This document shows, one piece after another, positions 9,518 to 18,821 of a DNA stretch of 64,000 nucleotides. Every line of letters begins with the position of its first letter. Within the stretch, counting starts at the first letter, position 1. The notes beneath the pieces are model-generated. The model searched no databases, was not told the DNA's origin, and saw nothing but the letters and a program-made list of their open reading frames with translations. The stretch lies in the NCBI RefSeq assembly GCF_004114915.1, contig NZ_CP022219.1, positions 2,944,501 to 3,008,500 of the forward strand, read 5' to 3'. The position numbers were made by a program, and so were the translations under genes. This DNA comes from Bradyrhizobium guangxiense. Its GTDB lineage: Bacteria > Pseudomonadota > Alphaproteobacteria > Rhizobiales > Xanthobacteraceae.

Positions 9518-10510
9518 TCACGATTGTTTATGGGGCACCGGTTGATCGACGGTAGCGATTCCCGCTGGGGCGGTTCGGCTTCCGAGCGAGGCGACCGCCG
9601 GCCGGTAACGCCGGCTGCCGCCGAGCGTCTGGCCGTTGTCGAAGGCGAGTTCGAAATCTCCGGAAGGTTTGAGGTCGACGCCGCGCACCCGGTCGAGATT
9701 GGCAAGCTTGGTCCGGTGGACGCGAACGATGGAAAAGCGCGCCAGCTCGCTTTCCGCCGCTGCCAGCGTACCCCGGATCAGGGGCCGGGTGCCGTCGGCG
9801 AGGCTGTATTCGATGTAGTTGCCGGCAGACGCGACCCAGAGGATTTCGCGCGGCACCACGCGAATGCGGCTCGTGCCGTCGCGCAGCCAGATCAGATCGG
9901 GTGACGACGGTTGCGGCGGCGCGGGCGGCGTCGACGATGCGACTGCCGTGCTCTTCAGCTCACGCCGGCTTTCGAGCAGCCAGATCGTGGCGGCGATCAG
10001 GACAACGGCCACGGCGTCTTTCCGGAATTCGTACAGGACCGTCGCGAGCGAGAACCGGAAATCGTAGGCCCCGCCCGCGAGCCAGAGCGCGAGCTTCCGC
10101 ACCCAGACCATGCCGGTGATGTGAAGGGTGGAGAAGCCGAGCAGGGCGATTGTCCCGATCGCCGCCTGAGCGGCGAGGCCAGGTGTCCGGCGCATGCGGC
10201 GGACCGCCAAGACCAGGATCGGCAGCAACAGCACGATGACGGCGATGCTCGACATCTCCCAAAACAGCCGCCGGCCGATGTCGTAACTGTCGCCGCGCCA
10301 GGCCGCGTCCTGCGCGCCCGAAAATGCATTGACGATCCCGATCGCGAGCGCGACGGCCGCAATCGCGGCGAACATCATCCGGTCGCCGCCGCTGATCCCA
10401 AAAGACGCGCGACTCGTCCCAGCCGCCGGCGGCTCATCCCCTCGCGCCCGTGCCTGATCCCAAACCGGCTCGACGCGCGCCGCAGGCGGAGCATTTTCGG
10501 TGTCAGCCAT
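9518..10510 (-). CDS. Membrane-anchored LytTR-type transcriptional regulator
   Basis: A 330-residue protein with a disordered N-terminus (1-40), four hydrophobic segments (about 46-63, 84-103, 115-135 and 165-180), a Pro-Ser-rich linker, and a C-terminal LytTR DNA-binding domain (about 205-310). The LytTR part shows IRVVPREILWVASAGNYIEY and FSIVRVHRTKLANLDRVRG. There is no receiver domain, so the membrane part probably senses the signal. It is divergently transcribed from the acyltransferase gene, with 44 bases between start codons, which makes that gene its most likely target. Confidence 0.9.
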   Translation of the reverse strand: MADTENAPPAARVEPVWDQARARGDEPPAAGTSRASFGISGGDRMMFAAIAAVALAIGIVNAFSGAQDAAWRGDSYDIGRRLFWEMSSIAVIVLLLPILVLAVRRMRRTPGLAAQAAIGTIALLGFSTLHITGMVWVRKLALWLAGGAYDFRFSLATVLYEFRKDAVAVVLIAATIWLLESRRELKSTAVASSTPPAPPQPSSPDLIWLRDGTSRIRVVPREILWVASAGNYIEYSLADGTRPLIRGTLAAAESELARFSIVRVHRTKLANLDRVRGVDLKPSGDFELAFDNGQTLGGSRRYRPAVASLGSRTAPAGIATVDQPVPHKQS

Positions 10511-10554
10511 GGCCCCAAAACCGCGTTTGTCGTCCCGTCAAGGAGCAGAAAACC

Positions 10555-11748
10555 ATGACAACACCACAGCAATTCCAAAGCTCGGACAGACGTATCGATC
10601 TGGACTGGGTGCGGATTTTAGCCTTTGGGCTCTTGATCTTCTACCACGTCGGCATGCTCTACGTGTCCTGGGGATTCCACATCAAGAGCGCGCACCGGCT
10701 GACCTGGCTGGAACCGGTGATGCTATTCCTCAACCCCTGGCGCCTGTCGCTGCTGTTCCTGGTGTCCGGGGTTGCCACCCGCTTCATGCTTGGCAAGTCC
10801 AGCCTGGCCTCGCTCGCCGGCGCGCGGTCGGCACGGCTCTTGATCCCGCTGATCTCAGGCATGCTCGTGATCGTGCCGCCGCAATCCTATCTCCAGATCG
10901 TCGAAAGCCTCGGCTATCCCGCCGGCTTCTTCGATTTCTACGCCAGGCACTACTTTGCCTTCGGTGCGCAGTTCTGCCCGAACCCGTGCATCGTGTTGCC
11001 GACCTGGAACCATCTCTGGTTCGTGGTCTATCTCTGGGTCTACACGATTTCCTTGATCGGCGTGCTCGCGCTGTGGCCGGCCGGGGCTGACTGGCTTGGC
11101 CGGAAGCTGGCTGGCGTGCTTGCCGGCCCCCGGCTCCTGATCGTGCCCTGCCTGCTGTTTGCGGCCTGGCGCCTCGTGCTGTTTCCGGCTTTTCCGTCGA
11201 CGCATGCGCTGTTTGGCGACTGGTACAACCATGCGGACCATGCGACGGCTTTCCTGATCGGTTTCCTGCTGGCCAGGCAGGAGGGGATCTGGTGCGAAGT
11301 CGAGCGCCAGCGCTGGATGGCCCTGCTGGCGGCAGCCGCCTGCTTCTCGGCCTTCATCCTGGTTCGCGCCGGCCTGTTCGCGCCGTCGCCTGCGCTGAAG
11401 TGGGCCGCGGCCTCGGCCTATGGCTGCTACCAATGGCTCGCGATCGCTGCCGTGCTGGGCTTTGCGCGACGCTATCTCACAGCCGACAGCCCCGCGCGGT
11501 GCTATCTGACCGAGGCGATCTTCCCGTACTACATCGTGCATCAGACCGCGATCATCGTGATCGCGCATCGATTGCACGACAGCGGCCTGCCGGCCGGGAT
11601 CGAGGCCTGCTTTGTCATCATGGGGACCGCGCTCACATGTGTGGCGACCTATGAAGTCGTTCAACGCATTTCCTGGCTGCGGCCGCTGTTCGGATTGCGG
11701 GCGGTGCCGCGACGGCTCGCAAGGATGGAGCAGCATCAGCCGGCCTGA
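10555..11748 (+). CDS. Acyltransferase family 3 membrane protein
   Basis: A 397-residue integral membrane protein with about ten spans. Family features are the opening RIDLDWVRILAFGLLIFYHV, with the conserved His of the first helix, and the later WNHLWFVVYLWVY and FPYYIVHQTAIIVIAH segments. Acyltransferase-3 proteins, including OpgC-like enzymes, move acyl groups across the inner membrane onto periplasmic glucans, exopolysaccharides or lipids. The start at ATG 10555 has AAGGAG about 8 bases upstream. The acceptor is unknown. The paired membrane-bound LytTR regulator suggests control by an envelope signal. Confidence 0.88.
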   Translation: MTTPQQFQSSDRRIDLDWVRILAFGLLIFYHVGMLYVSWGFHIKSAHRLTWLEPVMLFLNPWRLSLLFLVSGVATRFMLGKSSLASLAGARSARLLIPLISGMLVIVPPQSYLQIVESLGYPAGFFDFYARHYFAFGAQFCPNPCIVLPTWNHLWFVVYLWVYTISLIGVLALWPAGADWLGRKLAGVLAGPRLLIVPCLLFAAWRLVLFPAFPSTHALFGDWYNHADHATAFLIGFLLARQEGIWCEVERQRWMALLAAAACFSAFILVRAGLFAPSPALKWAAASAYGCYQWLAIAAVLGFARRYLTADSPARCYLTEAIFPYYIVHQTAIIVIAHRLHDSGLPAGIEACFVIMGTALTCVATYEVVQRISWLRPLFGLRAVPRRLARMEQHQPA

Positions 11749-11800
11749 CGAGGCCCCGCCGTGCGGTTGGTCGGACGACAAAAGGTGCTAAGAGGGCGAG

Positions 11801-12940
11801 ATGCCGAACCGTGTCTATCTCGACTGGAATGCAACCACGCCGCTGCGCCCTGAGGCGCGGGCGGCGATGGTTGCGGCCTTCGACCTGGTCGGCAATCCAT
11901 CGTCGGTCCATGCCGAGGGGCGGGAGGCGCGACGGCTGGTCGAGGACGCCCGCGCCGTGCTTGCGACGGCCGTCGGTGCTCTGCCGCGGAACGTTGTTTT
12001 CACCTCCGCCGGAACCGAGGCCAATGCGCTGGCGCTGTCGCCGGGGCTGCGGGGCCCGTCCGGCGGACCTGTCGAGCGGCTGCTGGTCTCCGCGGTCGAG
12101 CACGCCTCGGTGCTGGCAGGCGGCCGGGTCCCAGGCGCCGCGATCGGTTTGATCCGGGTCACGCGTTCCGGTGTGGTCGATCTTGAGCACCTGAAGGCGC
12201 AGCTCAGGGACGGCCCGCCGGCGCTGGTTTCCATCATGGCCGCCAACAATGAGACAGGAGCGCTCCAGCCCGTCGCCGAGGCGGCGAGGTTCGTCCATGA
12301 GGCCGGCGGCCTCCTGCACATCGATGCGATCCAGGCGTTGGGCAAAATCCCGTTCGACATCAAGGCTATAGGCGCCGACGTTGCGAGCTTTTCTGCGCAC
12401 AAGATCGGCGGCCCCAAGGGCATCGGCGCATTGGTCGTGACGGAGGGGATCGCCGGCCTCGAGCCGGTGCTGCGGGGCGGCGGGCAGGAGCTCAACCGTC
12501 GCGCCGGAACCGAGAACGTCGCAGGCATCGCCGGCCTTGGCGCGGCGGCGAAAGCCGCGCTTCAGGCTCTCCCGGAGGATGCGGAGCGCATGGCAACTCT
12601 CAGAAGTCACTTGGAAAATGGTATCCGGGGAGTCGCGGGCGCGACGATCTTCTCTGAAGATGTTGAGCGGTTGCCAACTACCGTGCTGTTCACGGCGCCG
12701 GGTCTCAAGGCCGAAACGGCCGTGATCGGTTTCGACCTCGAAGGCATCGCGGTCTCCTCCGGTTCGGCCTGCTCGTCGGGCAAGGTCCAGCCGTCTCACG
12801 TTCTCTCGGCCATGGGATTTGACCCGGCGGTGGCCCAGGGAGCGGTGCGCCTCAGTCTTGGCTGGTCCTCGGAACTGGAGGACATCAACAGGGCGTTAGA
12901 GGCTTGGCGAAAGCTTGGTAATACCCTACTTAAGGGTTGA
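11801..12940 (+). CDS. Cysteine desulfurase (NifS/IscS group I)
   Basis: A PLP enzyme of 379 residues that removes sulfur from cysteine as an enzyme-bound persulfide. The PLP lysine is K201 in SFSAHKIGGPKGIGAL, and the catalytic Cys (about residue 324) sits in SSGSACSSGKVQPSH, the flexible-loop form of group I enzymes. It precedes the suf operon, which contains its own group II desulfurase SufS. Two desulfurases of different groups in one cluster is a known arrangement in alphaproteobacteria. The 113-base gap to sufB could hold a separate promoter. Confidence 0.93.
   Translation: MPNRVYLDWNATTPLRPEARAAMVAAFDLVGNPSSVHAEGREARRLVEDARAVLATAVGALPRNVVFTSAGTEANALALSPGLRGPSGGPVERLLVSAVEHASVLAGGRVPGAAIGLIRVTRSGVVDLEHLKAQLRDGPPALVSIMAANNETGALQPVAEAARFVHEAGGLLHIDAIQALGKIPFDIKAIGADVASFSAHKIGGPKGIGALVVTEGIAGLEPVLRGGGQELNRRAGTENVAGIAGLGAAAKAALQALPEDAERMATLRSHLENGIRGVAGATIFSEDVERLPTTVLFTAPGLKAETAVIGFDLEGIAVSSGSACSSGKVQPSHVLSAMGFDPAVAQGAVRLSLGWSSELEDINRALEAWRKLGNTLLKG
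12923..12937. promoter_or_regulatory. Palindrome at the head of the suf operon (candidate Fe-S/iron regulator site)
   Basis: ACCCT-ACTTA-AGGGT is a palindrome with 5-base arms covering the last codons of the cysteine desulfurase gene, about 115 bases before the sufB start. Suf operons in Rhizobiales are controlled by Rrf2-family (IscR-like) or other iron-responsive regulators. The position suits such an operator, but I cannot match it to a consensus with certainty. Confidence 0.3.
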
Positions 12941-13053
12941 GCGACGAAACACGGCTTGAACGGTTCTAAGCCCGTGCTTTCCGCAGAGAAATATCGTAAT
13001 ACTCGTCCGAGTTTGATCCACCGCGGTCCTTGAAACCGCGAGCGGAGGATGGA

Positions 13054-14547
13054 ATGCCAGCCGTACAAGAGACGGTCGAGCGCGTGAAGCGCATCGACGT
13101 CGACCAGTATCGTTATGGGTTTGAGACCCTGATCGACACCGAGAAGGCCCCCAAGGGGCTGTCGGAAGAGATCGTAAAATTCATCTCGCAGAAGAAGAAC
13201 GAACCCGCCTGGATGCTGCAGTGGCGGCTTGAGGCCTATCGGCGCTGGCTGACCATGCAGGAGCCGACCTGGGCGCGCGTCGACTATCCCAAGATCGACT
13301 TCCAGGATCTCTATTACTACGCGGCGCCGAAGCCGAAGAAACGGTCTCCTCGCTCGACGAGATCGATCCCGAGATCCTGAAGACCTACGAGAAGCTCGGC
13401 ATTCCCTTGCGGGAAGTCGCCATGCTCGAAGGCGTCGAGCCGAAGGTGGGCGAGGAAGATCCCGCCCGCCGCAAGATCGCGGTCGATGCGGTGTTCGACT
13501 CGGTCTCGGTTGCAACCACGTTCAAGGCGAACTGAAGAAGGCCGGCGTGATCTTCATGCCGATCTCCGAGGCGATCCGCGAGCACCCTGAATTGGTGCAG
13601 AAATATCTGGGCTCGGTGGTCCCGACCTCGGACAATTTCTATGCGACGCTGAATTCGGCGGTGTTCTCCGACGGCTCGTTCGTCTACGTGCCGCCGGGCG
13701 TGCGCTGCCCGATGGAGCTGTCGACCTATTTCCGCATCAACGAGCGCAACACCGGCCATTCGAGCGCACGCTGATCATCGCCGACAAGGGCGCCTACGTC
13801 TCCTATCTCGAAGGCTGCACCGCGCCGCAGCGCGACGAGAACCAGCTGCACGCGGCCGTGGTCGAACTGGTCGCGCTCGACGATGCCGAGATCAAATATT
13901 CGACGGTGCAGAACTGGTATCCCGGCAATTCGGAAGGCAAGGGCGGCATCTACAACTTCGTCACCAAGCGTGGCGACTGCCGCGGCGCCAACTCCAAGAT
14001 CTCCTGGACCCAGGTGGAGACGGGCTCGGCCATCACCTGGAAATATCCGAGCTGCATCCTGCGCGGCGACAATTCCCGCGGCGAGTTCTACTCGATCGCG
14101 ATCTCGAACGGCTTTCAGCAGGTCGATAGCGGCACCAAGATGATCCATCTCGGCAAGAACACGTCGAGCCGCATCATCTCCAAGGGCATCGCCGCCGGCA
14201 GGTCGCAGAACACCTATCGCGGCCTCGTCACCGCGCACCGGAAAGCCACCGGCGCACGCAACTTCACCGCCTGCGACTCGCTGCTGATCGGCGACAAATG
14301 CGGTGCGCACACCGTGCCGTACATCGAGGCCAAGAACTCCTCGGCGACGTTCGAGCACGAGGCGACGACCTCGAAGATCTCCGAGGACGTGCTGTTCTAC
14401 TGCATCCAGCGCGGGCTCAGTCAGGAGGAGGCGGTCGGCCTCGTCGTCAACGGCTTCGTCAAGGACGTGCTGCAGCAGCTGCCGATGGAGTTCGCGGTGG
14501 AAGCGCAGAAGCTGATCTCGATCTCGCTCGAAGGGTCGGTCGGCTAG
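13054..14547 (+). pseudogene. sufB: SufB Fe-S cluster scaffold subunit, interrupted by three single-base losses as given
   Basis: SufB, with SufC and SufD, forms the scaffold on which Fe-S clusters are built. The start ATG 13054 follows GGAGGA. The frame breaks three times: near 13340 (AAGAAACGG where AAGAAGACGG is expected), near 13529 (GCGAACTG for GCGGAACTG) and near 13758 (GGCCATTCG for GGCCAGTTCG). Reading through all three gives a continuous SufB of normal length, with [10 protein letters not shown] and [19 protein letters not shown] core sequence intact downstream. The three losses sum to one codon, so the 3' part returns to the starting frame. All protein-level constraint is preserved between the breaks. 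Sequencing error is the simplest explanation, because this organism should need SUF. Confidence 0.88.
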
Positions 14548-14553
14548 CTCGGA

Positions 14554-14660
14554 CCTCATCCTGAGGAGGTCGCGAAAGCGGCCGTCTCGAAGGATGGATA
14601 CCGGAAAGATTGGTGGCCTCGATCCTTCGAGACGCGCCTTCGGCGCTCCCTGGGATGAGG
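14554..14660. repeat. Palindromic intergenic element between sufB and sufC
   Basis: Outer arms CCTCATCC (14554-14561) and GGATGAGG (14653-14660) enclose inner arms CGTCTCGAAGGAT (14583-14595) and ATCCTTCGAGACG (14622-14634), with a third small GCGCCTTCGGCGC stem. This multi-hairpin design is typical of dispersed repeats in Bradyrhizobium and Rhodopseudomonas. It lies inside an operon, so it may modulate mRNA stability between sufB and sufC. Confidence 0.75.
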
Positions 14661-14679
14661 GGATAGATGGAAAAACATT

Positions 14680-15432
14680 ATGGCTTTGCTTGAAGTGAAA
14701 GACCTCAAGGTTCGTGTCGAGGAGCGTGAGATCCTCCACGGGCTGACGCTGACCGTGAACGAGGGCGAGGTCCACGCCATCATGGGGCCGAACGGCTCCG
14801 GCAAGTCGACGCTCTCGCATGTCATTGCCGGCAAGCCCGGCTATGAGGTCACCGACGGCCAGATTCTGTTCAAGGGCGAGGACCTGCTGGAGATGGAGCC
14901 GGATGAGCGCGCCGCCAAAGGCGTGTTCCTGGCGTTCCAGTACCCGGTCGAGATTCCCGGCGTCGCCACCATGACGTTCCTGCGCACCGCGCTCAACGCG
15001 CAGCGCAAGGCGCGCGGCGAGAGCGAATATTCGACCCCGGACTTCCTGAAGAAGGTCCGCGAGGTCTCGAAGTCGCTGAACATCCCGCAGGACATGCTCA
15101 AGCGCGGCGTCAATGTCGGCTTCTCCGGCGGCGAGAAGAAGCGCAACGAGGTGCTGCAGATGGCGCTGTTCGAGCCGAGCCTGTGCATCCTCGACGAGAT
15201 GGATTCGGGCCTCGACATCGACGCGCTGCGCATCGCGGCCGACGGCGTCAACGCGCTGCGCTCGCCGGGGCGCTCGATGGTCGTCATCACCCACTATCAG
15301 CGGCTGCTGAACTACATCGTGCCCGACGTCGTGCATGTGATGTCGAAGGGCCGCGTCGTGAAGAGCGGCGGCAAGGAGCTGGCCCTGGAGCTGGAAGCGT
15401 CCGGCTACGCCCAGTTCGAGGATGCCGCGTAA
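14680..15432 (+). CDS. sufC: Fe-S assembly ATPase SufC
   Basis: A 250-residue ABC-type ATPase that drives SufB-SufD remodelling during Fe-S cluster assembly in the cytoplasm. Walker A is GPNGSGKST (residues 36-44), the signature is FSGGEKKRNEV and Walker B is LCILDEMDSGLDID, all in the SufC-specific form. There is no membrane domain, as expected. It lies in the suf operon 12 bases before sufD. Confidence 0.97.
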   Translation: MALLEVKDLKVRVEEREILHGLTLTVNEGEVHAIMGPNGSGKSTLSHVIAGKPGYEVTDGQILFKGEDLLEMEPDERAAKGVFLAFQYPVEIPGVATMTFLRTALNAQRKARGESEYSTPDFLKKVREVSKSLNIPQDMLKRGVNVGFSGGEKKRNEVLQMALFEPSLCILDEMDSGLDIDALRIAADGVNALRSPGRSMVVITHYQRLLNYIVPDVVHVMSKGRVVKSGGKELALELEASGYAQFEDAA

Positions 15433-15444
15433 GGATTGTTTGCG

Positions 15445-16749
15445 ATGAACGTTGCTGTGGCAAAGACCGGAAAGGGCCGCGCGGTGAGCGATCTCTTCGC
15501 CAGCGTCGAAGGCCGGCTGCCGGGTTCGCCTGGGGTCACCGCCGTGCGCCGCGAGGCATTCGAGACCTATGAGCGTCTCGGCCTGCCGCACCGCCGGATC
15601 GAGGAATGGAAATACACCGACCTGCGTGCGCTGGTCGGCGAGGTGCTGCCGTTGGCAGCAGCGCCCGATGCCGCCGCGCTTAAGCGCGCTGCGGACGCGG
15701 TCAAGGTCCATGCGATCGACGGCGCCCGCAAGCTGGTGCTGGTCGATGGCGTGTTCGCGGCCGATCTGTCCGATGTGAAGGCGCTTGGCACTGAAGCGGG
15801 CTTCAAGACATCGCGTGAGGCACTGGAGAAGGACGCCAGCCTCCTGAAGACCGCAGCCACCGATGCGGTGATCGCGCTGAATGCGGCAATGGCGACCGAC
15901 GGCGTCGTGTTGTCGATCGCGGATGGCGCGCAGCTGTCCGCGCCGATCCAGATCATCCACATCGCGACTGCCGCGTCGACCTCGGCGTTCACCCGCTCGC
16001 AGGTCGTGGTCGGGAAGGGCGCTCGCGTCACCATCGTCGAGACTTTTGTGGCGGCGGACGCCAAGGCCTATCAGGTCAACGACGCCGTCATCGTCTCGGT
16101 CGGCGACAATTCCGACGTCGCGCATATCCGCCTGATGGACGACGCGCCTGACGCAGTGAACGTCACCTCGCAGTTCGTCACCATCGGCGCCAATGTGAAG
16201 TTCAATTTCTTCAACATGACCACCGGCGCCGCGGTGAGCCGTCTTCAGGGCTTCATCATGCTGGCGGGCGAGGGCAGTGAGCTCTCGGCCAACGGTGTCA
16301 ACCTGTTGAAGAAGACCGAGCATGGCGACACCACGCTGGTAGTCGACCATGCCGTGCCGAACTGCGTCAGCCGCGAGACCTTCCGCGCGGTGATCGACGA
16401 GCGCGGCCACTCGGTGTTCCAGGGCCGGATCATCGTCCGTCCTGACGCACAGAAGACCGACGGCAAGATGATGACCCGTGCGCTGCTGCTGTCGGACGAA
16501 GCCGAAGCCGACAACAAGCCGGAGCTGGAAATCTTCGCCGACGACGTCTCCTGTGGCCACGGCGCCACCGCCGGCGCGCTCGACGACAGCCTGCTGTTCT
16601 ACCTGAAGGCCCGCGGCCTGCCGGAGAAGCAGGCGCAGGCGCTGCTGATCCAGGCCTTCGTCGGCGAAGCGATCGAGCAGATCGCCGATGACGGCTTGCG
16701 CGAGCACGTGATCGGCGTCGCCGAGCGCTGGCTGGAGCGTCGCCAATGA
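15445..16749 (+). CDS. sufD: Fe-S cluster assembly protein SufD
   Basis: SufD is the SufB paralogue that completes the SufBC2D scaffold and helps iron delivery. The 434-residue protein has the C-terminal beta-helix and helical end with CGHGATAGALDDSLLFYL and QALLIQAFVGEAIE. The N-terminal half is poorly conserved, as usual for the family. The start at ATG 15445 has AAGGA about 10 bases upstream, and an alternative TTG nine bases earlier is less likely. Its end overlaps the sufS start by four bases (ATGA), indicating translational coupling. Confidence 0.96.
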   Translation: MNVAVAKTGKGRAVSDLFASVEGRLPGSPGVTAVRREAFETYERLGLPHRRIEEWKYTDLRALVGEVLPLAAAPDAAALKRAADAVKVHAIDGARKLVLVDGVFAADLSDVKALGTEAGFKTSREALEKDASLLKTAATDAVIALNAAMATDGVVLSIADGAQLSAPIQIIHIATAASTSAFTRSQVVVGKGARVTIVETFVAADAKAYQVNDAVIVSVGDNSDVAHIRLMDDAPDAVNVTSQFVTIGANVKFNFFNMTTGAAVSRLQGFIMLAGEGSELSANGVNLLKKTEHGDTTLVVDHAVPNCVSRETFRAVIDERGHSVFQGRIIVRPDAQKTDGKMMTRALLLSDEAEADNKPELEIFADDVSCGHGATAGALDDSLLFYLKARGLPEKQAQALLIQAFVGEAIEQIADDGLREHVIGVAERWLERRQ

Positions 16750-17993
16750 GCACGCATCCCGCGGTCAAGAACGGAGCCTATGACGTTGCGCGCGTGCGCC
16801 AGGATTTTCCGGCGCTTAGCCTGCAGGTCTACGGCAAGAAGCTGGTCTATCTCGACAATGCCGCCTCGGCGCAGAAGCCGAGCGCGGTGCTCGACCGCAT
16901 GACGCAGGCCTATACGTCCGAATACGCCAACGTGCATCGAGGCCTGCATTACCTCGCCAATGCGGCGACGGAGGCCTATGAGGGCAGCCGCACCAGGGTG
17001 GCGCAGTTCATCAACGCGCCGCGTACGGAAGAAGTGATCTTCACCCGCAACGCGACGGAAGCAATCAACCTCGTCGCGTCCTCGTGGGGTGGCCCGAACA
17101 TCAAGGAAGGCGACGAGATCGTCATCTCGATCATGGAGCACCACTCCAACATCGTGCCCTGGCATTTCCTGAGAGAACGCCAGGGTGCGGTGATCAAATG
17201 GGCGCCGGTCGACGACGAGGGCAATTTCCTCATCGACGAGTTCGAGAAGCTGCTGACGTCAAAGACCAAGCTGGTCGCGATCACGCAGATGTCGAACGCG
17301 CTTGGCACCATCGTGCCCGTCAAGGACGTGGTGAAGATCGCCCATGCCCGCGGCATTCCCGTGCTGGTCGACGGCAGCCAGGGCGCGGTGCATCTGCCGA
17401 TCGACGTCCAAGACATCGGCTGCGACTTCTACGTCTTCACCGGCCACAAGGTGTACGGTCCGACCGGCATCGGCGTGCTCTGGGCCAAGTACGACCACCT
17501 CGTCGCGATGCGCCCGTTCAACGGCGGCGGCGAGATGATCCGCGAGGTCACGCGCGACGTCGTCACCTATGGCGATCCCCCGCACAAATTCGAGGCGGGC
17601 ACGCCGGCGATCGTCGAGGCGGTCGGCCTTGGCGCGGCCATCGACTACGTCAACTCGATCGGCAAGGAGCGCATCGCGGCCCACGAGGCCGACCTCACCG
17701 CCTACGCCCAGGAGCGCCTGCGCGAGATCAACTCGCTGCGGCTGATCGGCACGGCACGGGGCAAGGGCCCGGTGATCTCCTTCGAGCTTAGGGGTGCTCA
17801 CGCGCACGATGTCGCGACCGTGATCGACCGCCAGGGCATCGCGGTGCGCGCCGGCACCCATTGCGTGATGCCGCTTTTAGAGCGGTTCAACGTCACAGCC
17901 ACCTGCCGGGCCTCGTTCGGCATGTATAATACGCGGGAAGAAGTCGATCATCTGGCACAGGCGCTTTTGAAGGCGCGGGATTTGTTCGCATGA
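16746..17993 (+). CDS. sufS: Cysteine desulfurase SufS (group II)
   Basis: A PLP-dependent desulfurase of 415 residues supplying sulfur to SufBCD. The PLP lysine is in FTGHKVYGPTGIGVLW, and the catalytic Cys (residue 373) is in RAGTHCVMPLLERF, the rigid-loop form of group II enzymes. No sufE is adjacent. Start and stop overlap the neighbouring suf genes by four bases each, consistent with tight coupling. Confidence 0.97.
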   Translation: MSTHPAVKNGAYDVARVRQDFPALSLQVYGKKLVYLDNAASAQKPSAVLDRMTQAYTSEYANVHRGLHYLANAATEAYEGSRTRVAQFINAPRTEEVIFTRNATEAINLVASSWGGPNIKEGDEIVISIMEHHSNIVPWHFLRERQGAVIKWAPVDDEGNFLIDEFEKLLTSKTKLVAITQMSNALGTIVPVKDVVKIAHARGIPVLVDGSQGAVHLPIDVQDIGCDFYVFTGHKVYGPTGIGVLWAKYDHLVAMRPFNGGGEMIREVTRDVVTYGDPPHKFEAGTPAIVEAVGLGAAIDYVNSIGKERIAAHEADLTAYAQERLREINSLRLIGTARGKGPVISFELRGAHAHDVATVIDRQGIAVRAGTHCVMPLLERFNVTATCRASFGMYNTREEVDHLAQALLKARDLFA

Positions 17994-18361
17994 GTGACAC
18001 GGCCGAAATCAAAGCCAATCCGATGGAGACCCATTCGGCGCTGCCGCCGGAGGAGACCGAGCGGCTGACCCGCGAGATCATCGCCGGGCTCAAGACCGTG
18101 TTCGATCCGGAAATCCCGGCCGACATTTACGAGCTCGGGCTGATCTACAAGGTCGAGATCAAGGACGACCGTTCGGTCGACGTCCAGATGACGCTGACGA
18201 CACCGAACTGCCCGGCCGCCGGCGAGCTGCCGACCATGGTCGAGAACGCGGTTGCCAGCGTTCCCGGCGTCGGCGTGGTCGACGTCAAGGTAGTTTGGGA
18301 GCCGCCGTGGTCGCCCGAGCGCATGAGCGACGAGGCGCGCCTCGTCCTCAACATGTGGTGA
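17990..18361 (+). CDS. sufT: SUF system assembly protein SufT (DUF59/MIP18 family)
   Basis: A 123-residue protein with a DUF59 domain carrying DPEIPADIYELGLIYKVEI and TLTTPNCPAAGELP, where the Cys is the conserved reactive residue. SufT-type proteins assist maturation or delivery of Fe-S clusters. The unusual N-terminus of about 30 residues is polar and probably disordered. It overlaps sufS by four bases. Confidence 0.93.
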   Translation: MSDTAEIKANPMETHSALPPEETERLTREIIAGLKTVFDPEIPADIYELGLIYKVEIKDDRSVDVQMTLTTPNCPAAGELPTMVENAVASVPGVGVVDVKVVWEPPWSPERMSDEARLVLNMW

Positions 18362-18410
18362 CGCGCAACACTGGCATTGAATTCGCTCCGCAACGGACCA
18401 GATAGATAAG

Positions 18411-18821
18411 ATGACCCAGATTTCGTCAGGTTCGACCCCAGCATCCACTCCGAAGCCGCGGCGTCCGCGCCCGCAGGTGATGCGGCTGACGGATGCGGCT
18501 GCCCAGCGCATCACCGAGCTGACCCAGCGCGCCGATTCCGAAATCGTCGGCCTGCGCGTCGGCGTGAAAAACGGCGGCTGCGCCGGCCAGTCCTACACGG
18601 TCGAATACGCCCACGAGATCCGGCCGACCGACGAGGTCGTCGAGGACAAGGGCGTCAAGATCCTGGTCGACCCCAAGGCCGTGCTGTTCCTGCTCGGCAC
18701 CGAGATGGACTACAAGGCCGACAAGATGCAGGCCCAGTTCGTCTTCAACAATCCCAATCAGATTTCCGCCTGCGGCTGCGGCGAGTCGGTCGAGCTGCGG
18801 CCGGCCACGATCGCTGACTAA
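18411..18821 (+). CDS. sufA: A-type Fe-S carrier (SufA/IscA-like)
   Basis: A 136-residue A-type carrier that takes Fe-S clusters from the scaffold to apoproteins. The three conserved cysteines are in NGGCAGQSY and SACGCGES. An extra 20-residue Ser/Pro/Arg-rich N-terminus precedes the domain. It is the last gene of the suf cluster. Its stop codon overlaps by four bases the stop of the convergent gene on the other strand. Confidence 0.93.
   Translation: MTQISSGSTPASTPKPRRPRPQVMRLTDAAAQRITELTQRADSEIVGLRVGVKNGGCAGQSYTVEYAHEIRPTDEVVEDKGVKILVDPKAVLFLLGTEMDYKADKMQAQFVFNNPNQISACGCGESVELRPATIAD

Noticed and set aside
13726..16746. A 1006-codon open frame on the minus strand across sufB, sufC and sufD
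   Set aside because: It is an antisense shadow of well-supported suf genes in GC-rich DNA. Its translation is low in complexity, rich in Arg, Ala, Gly and His, with no recognisable domain.
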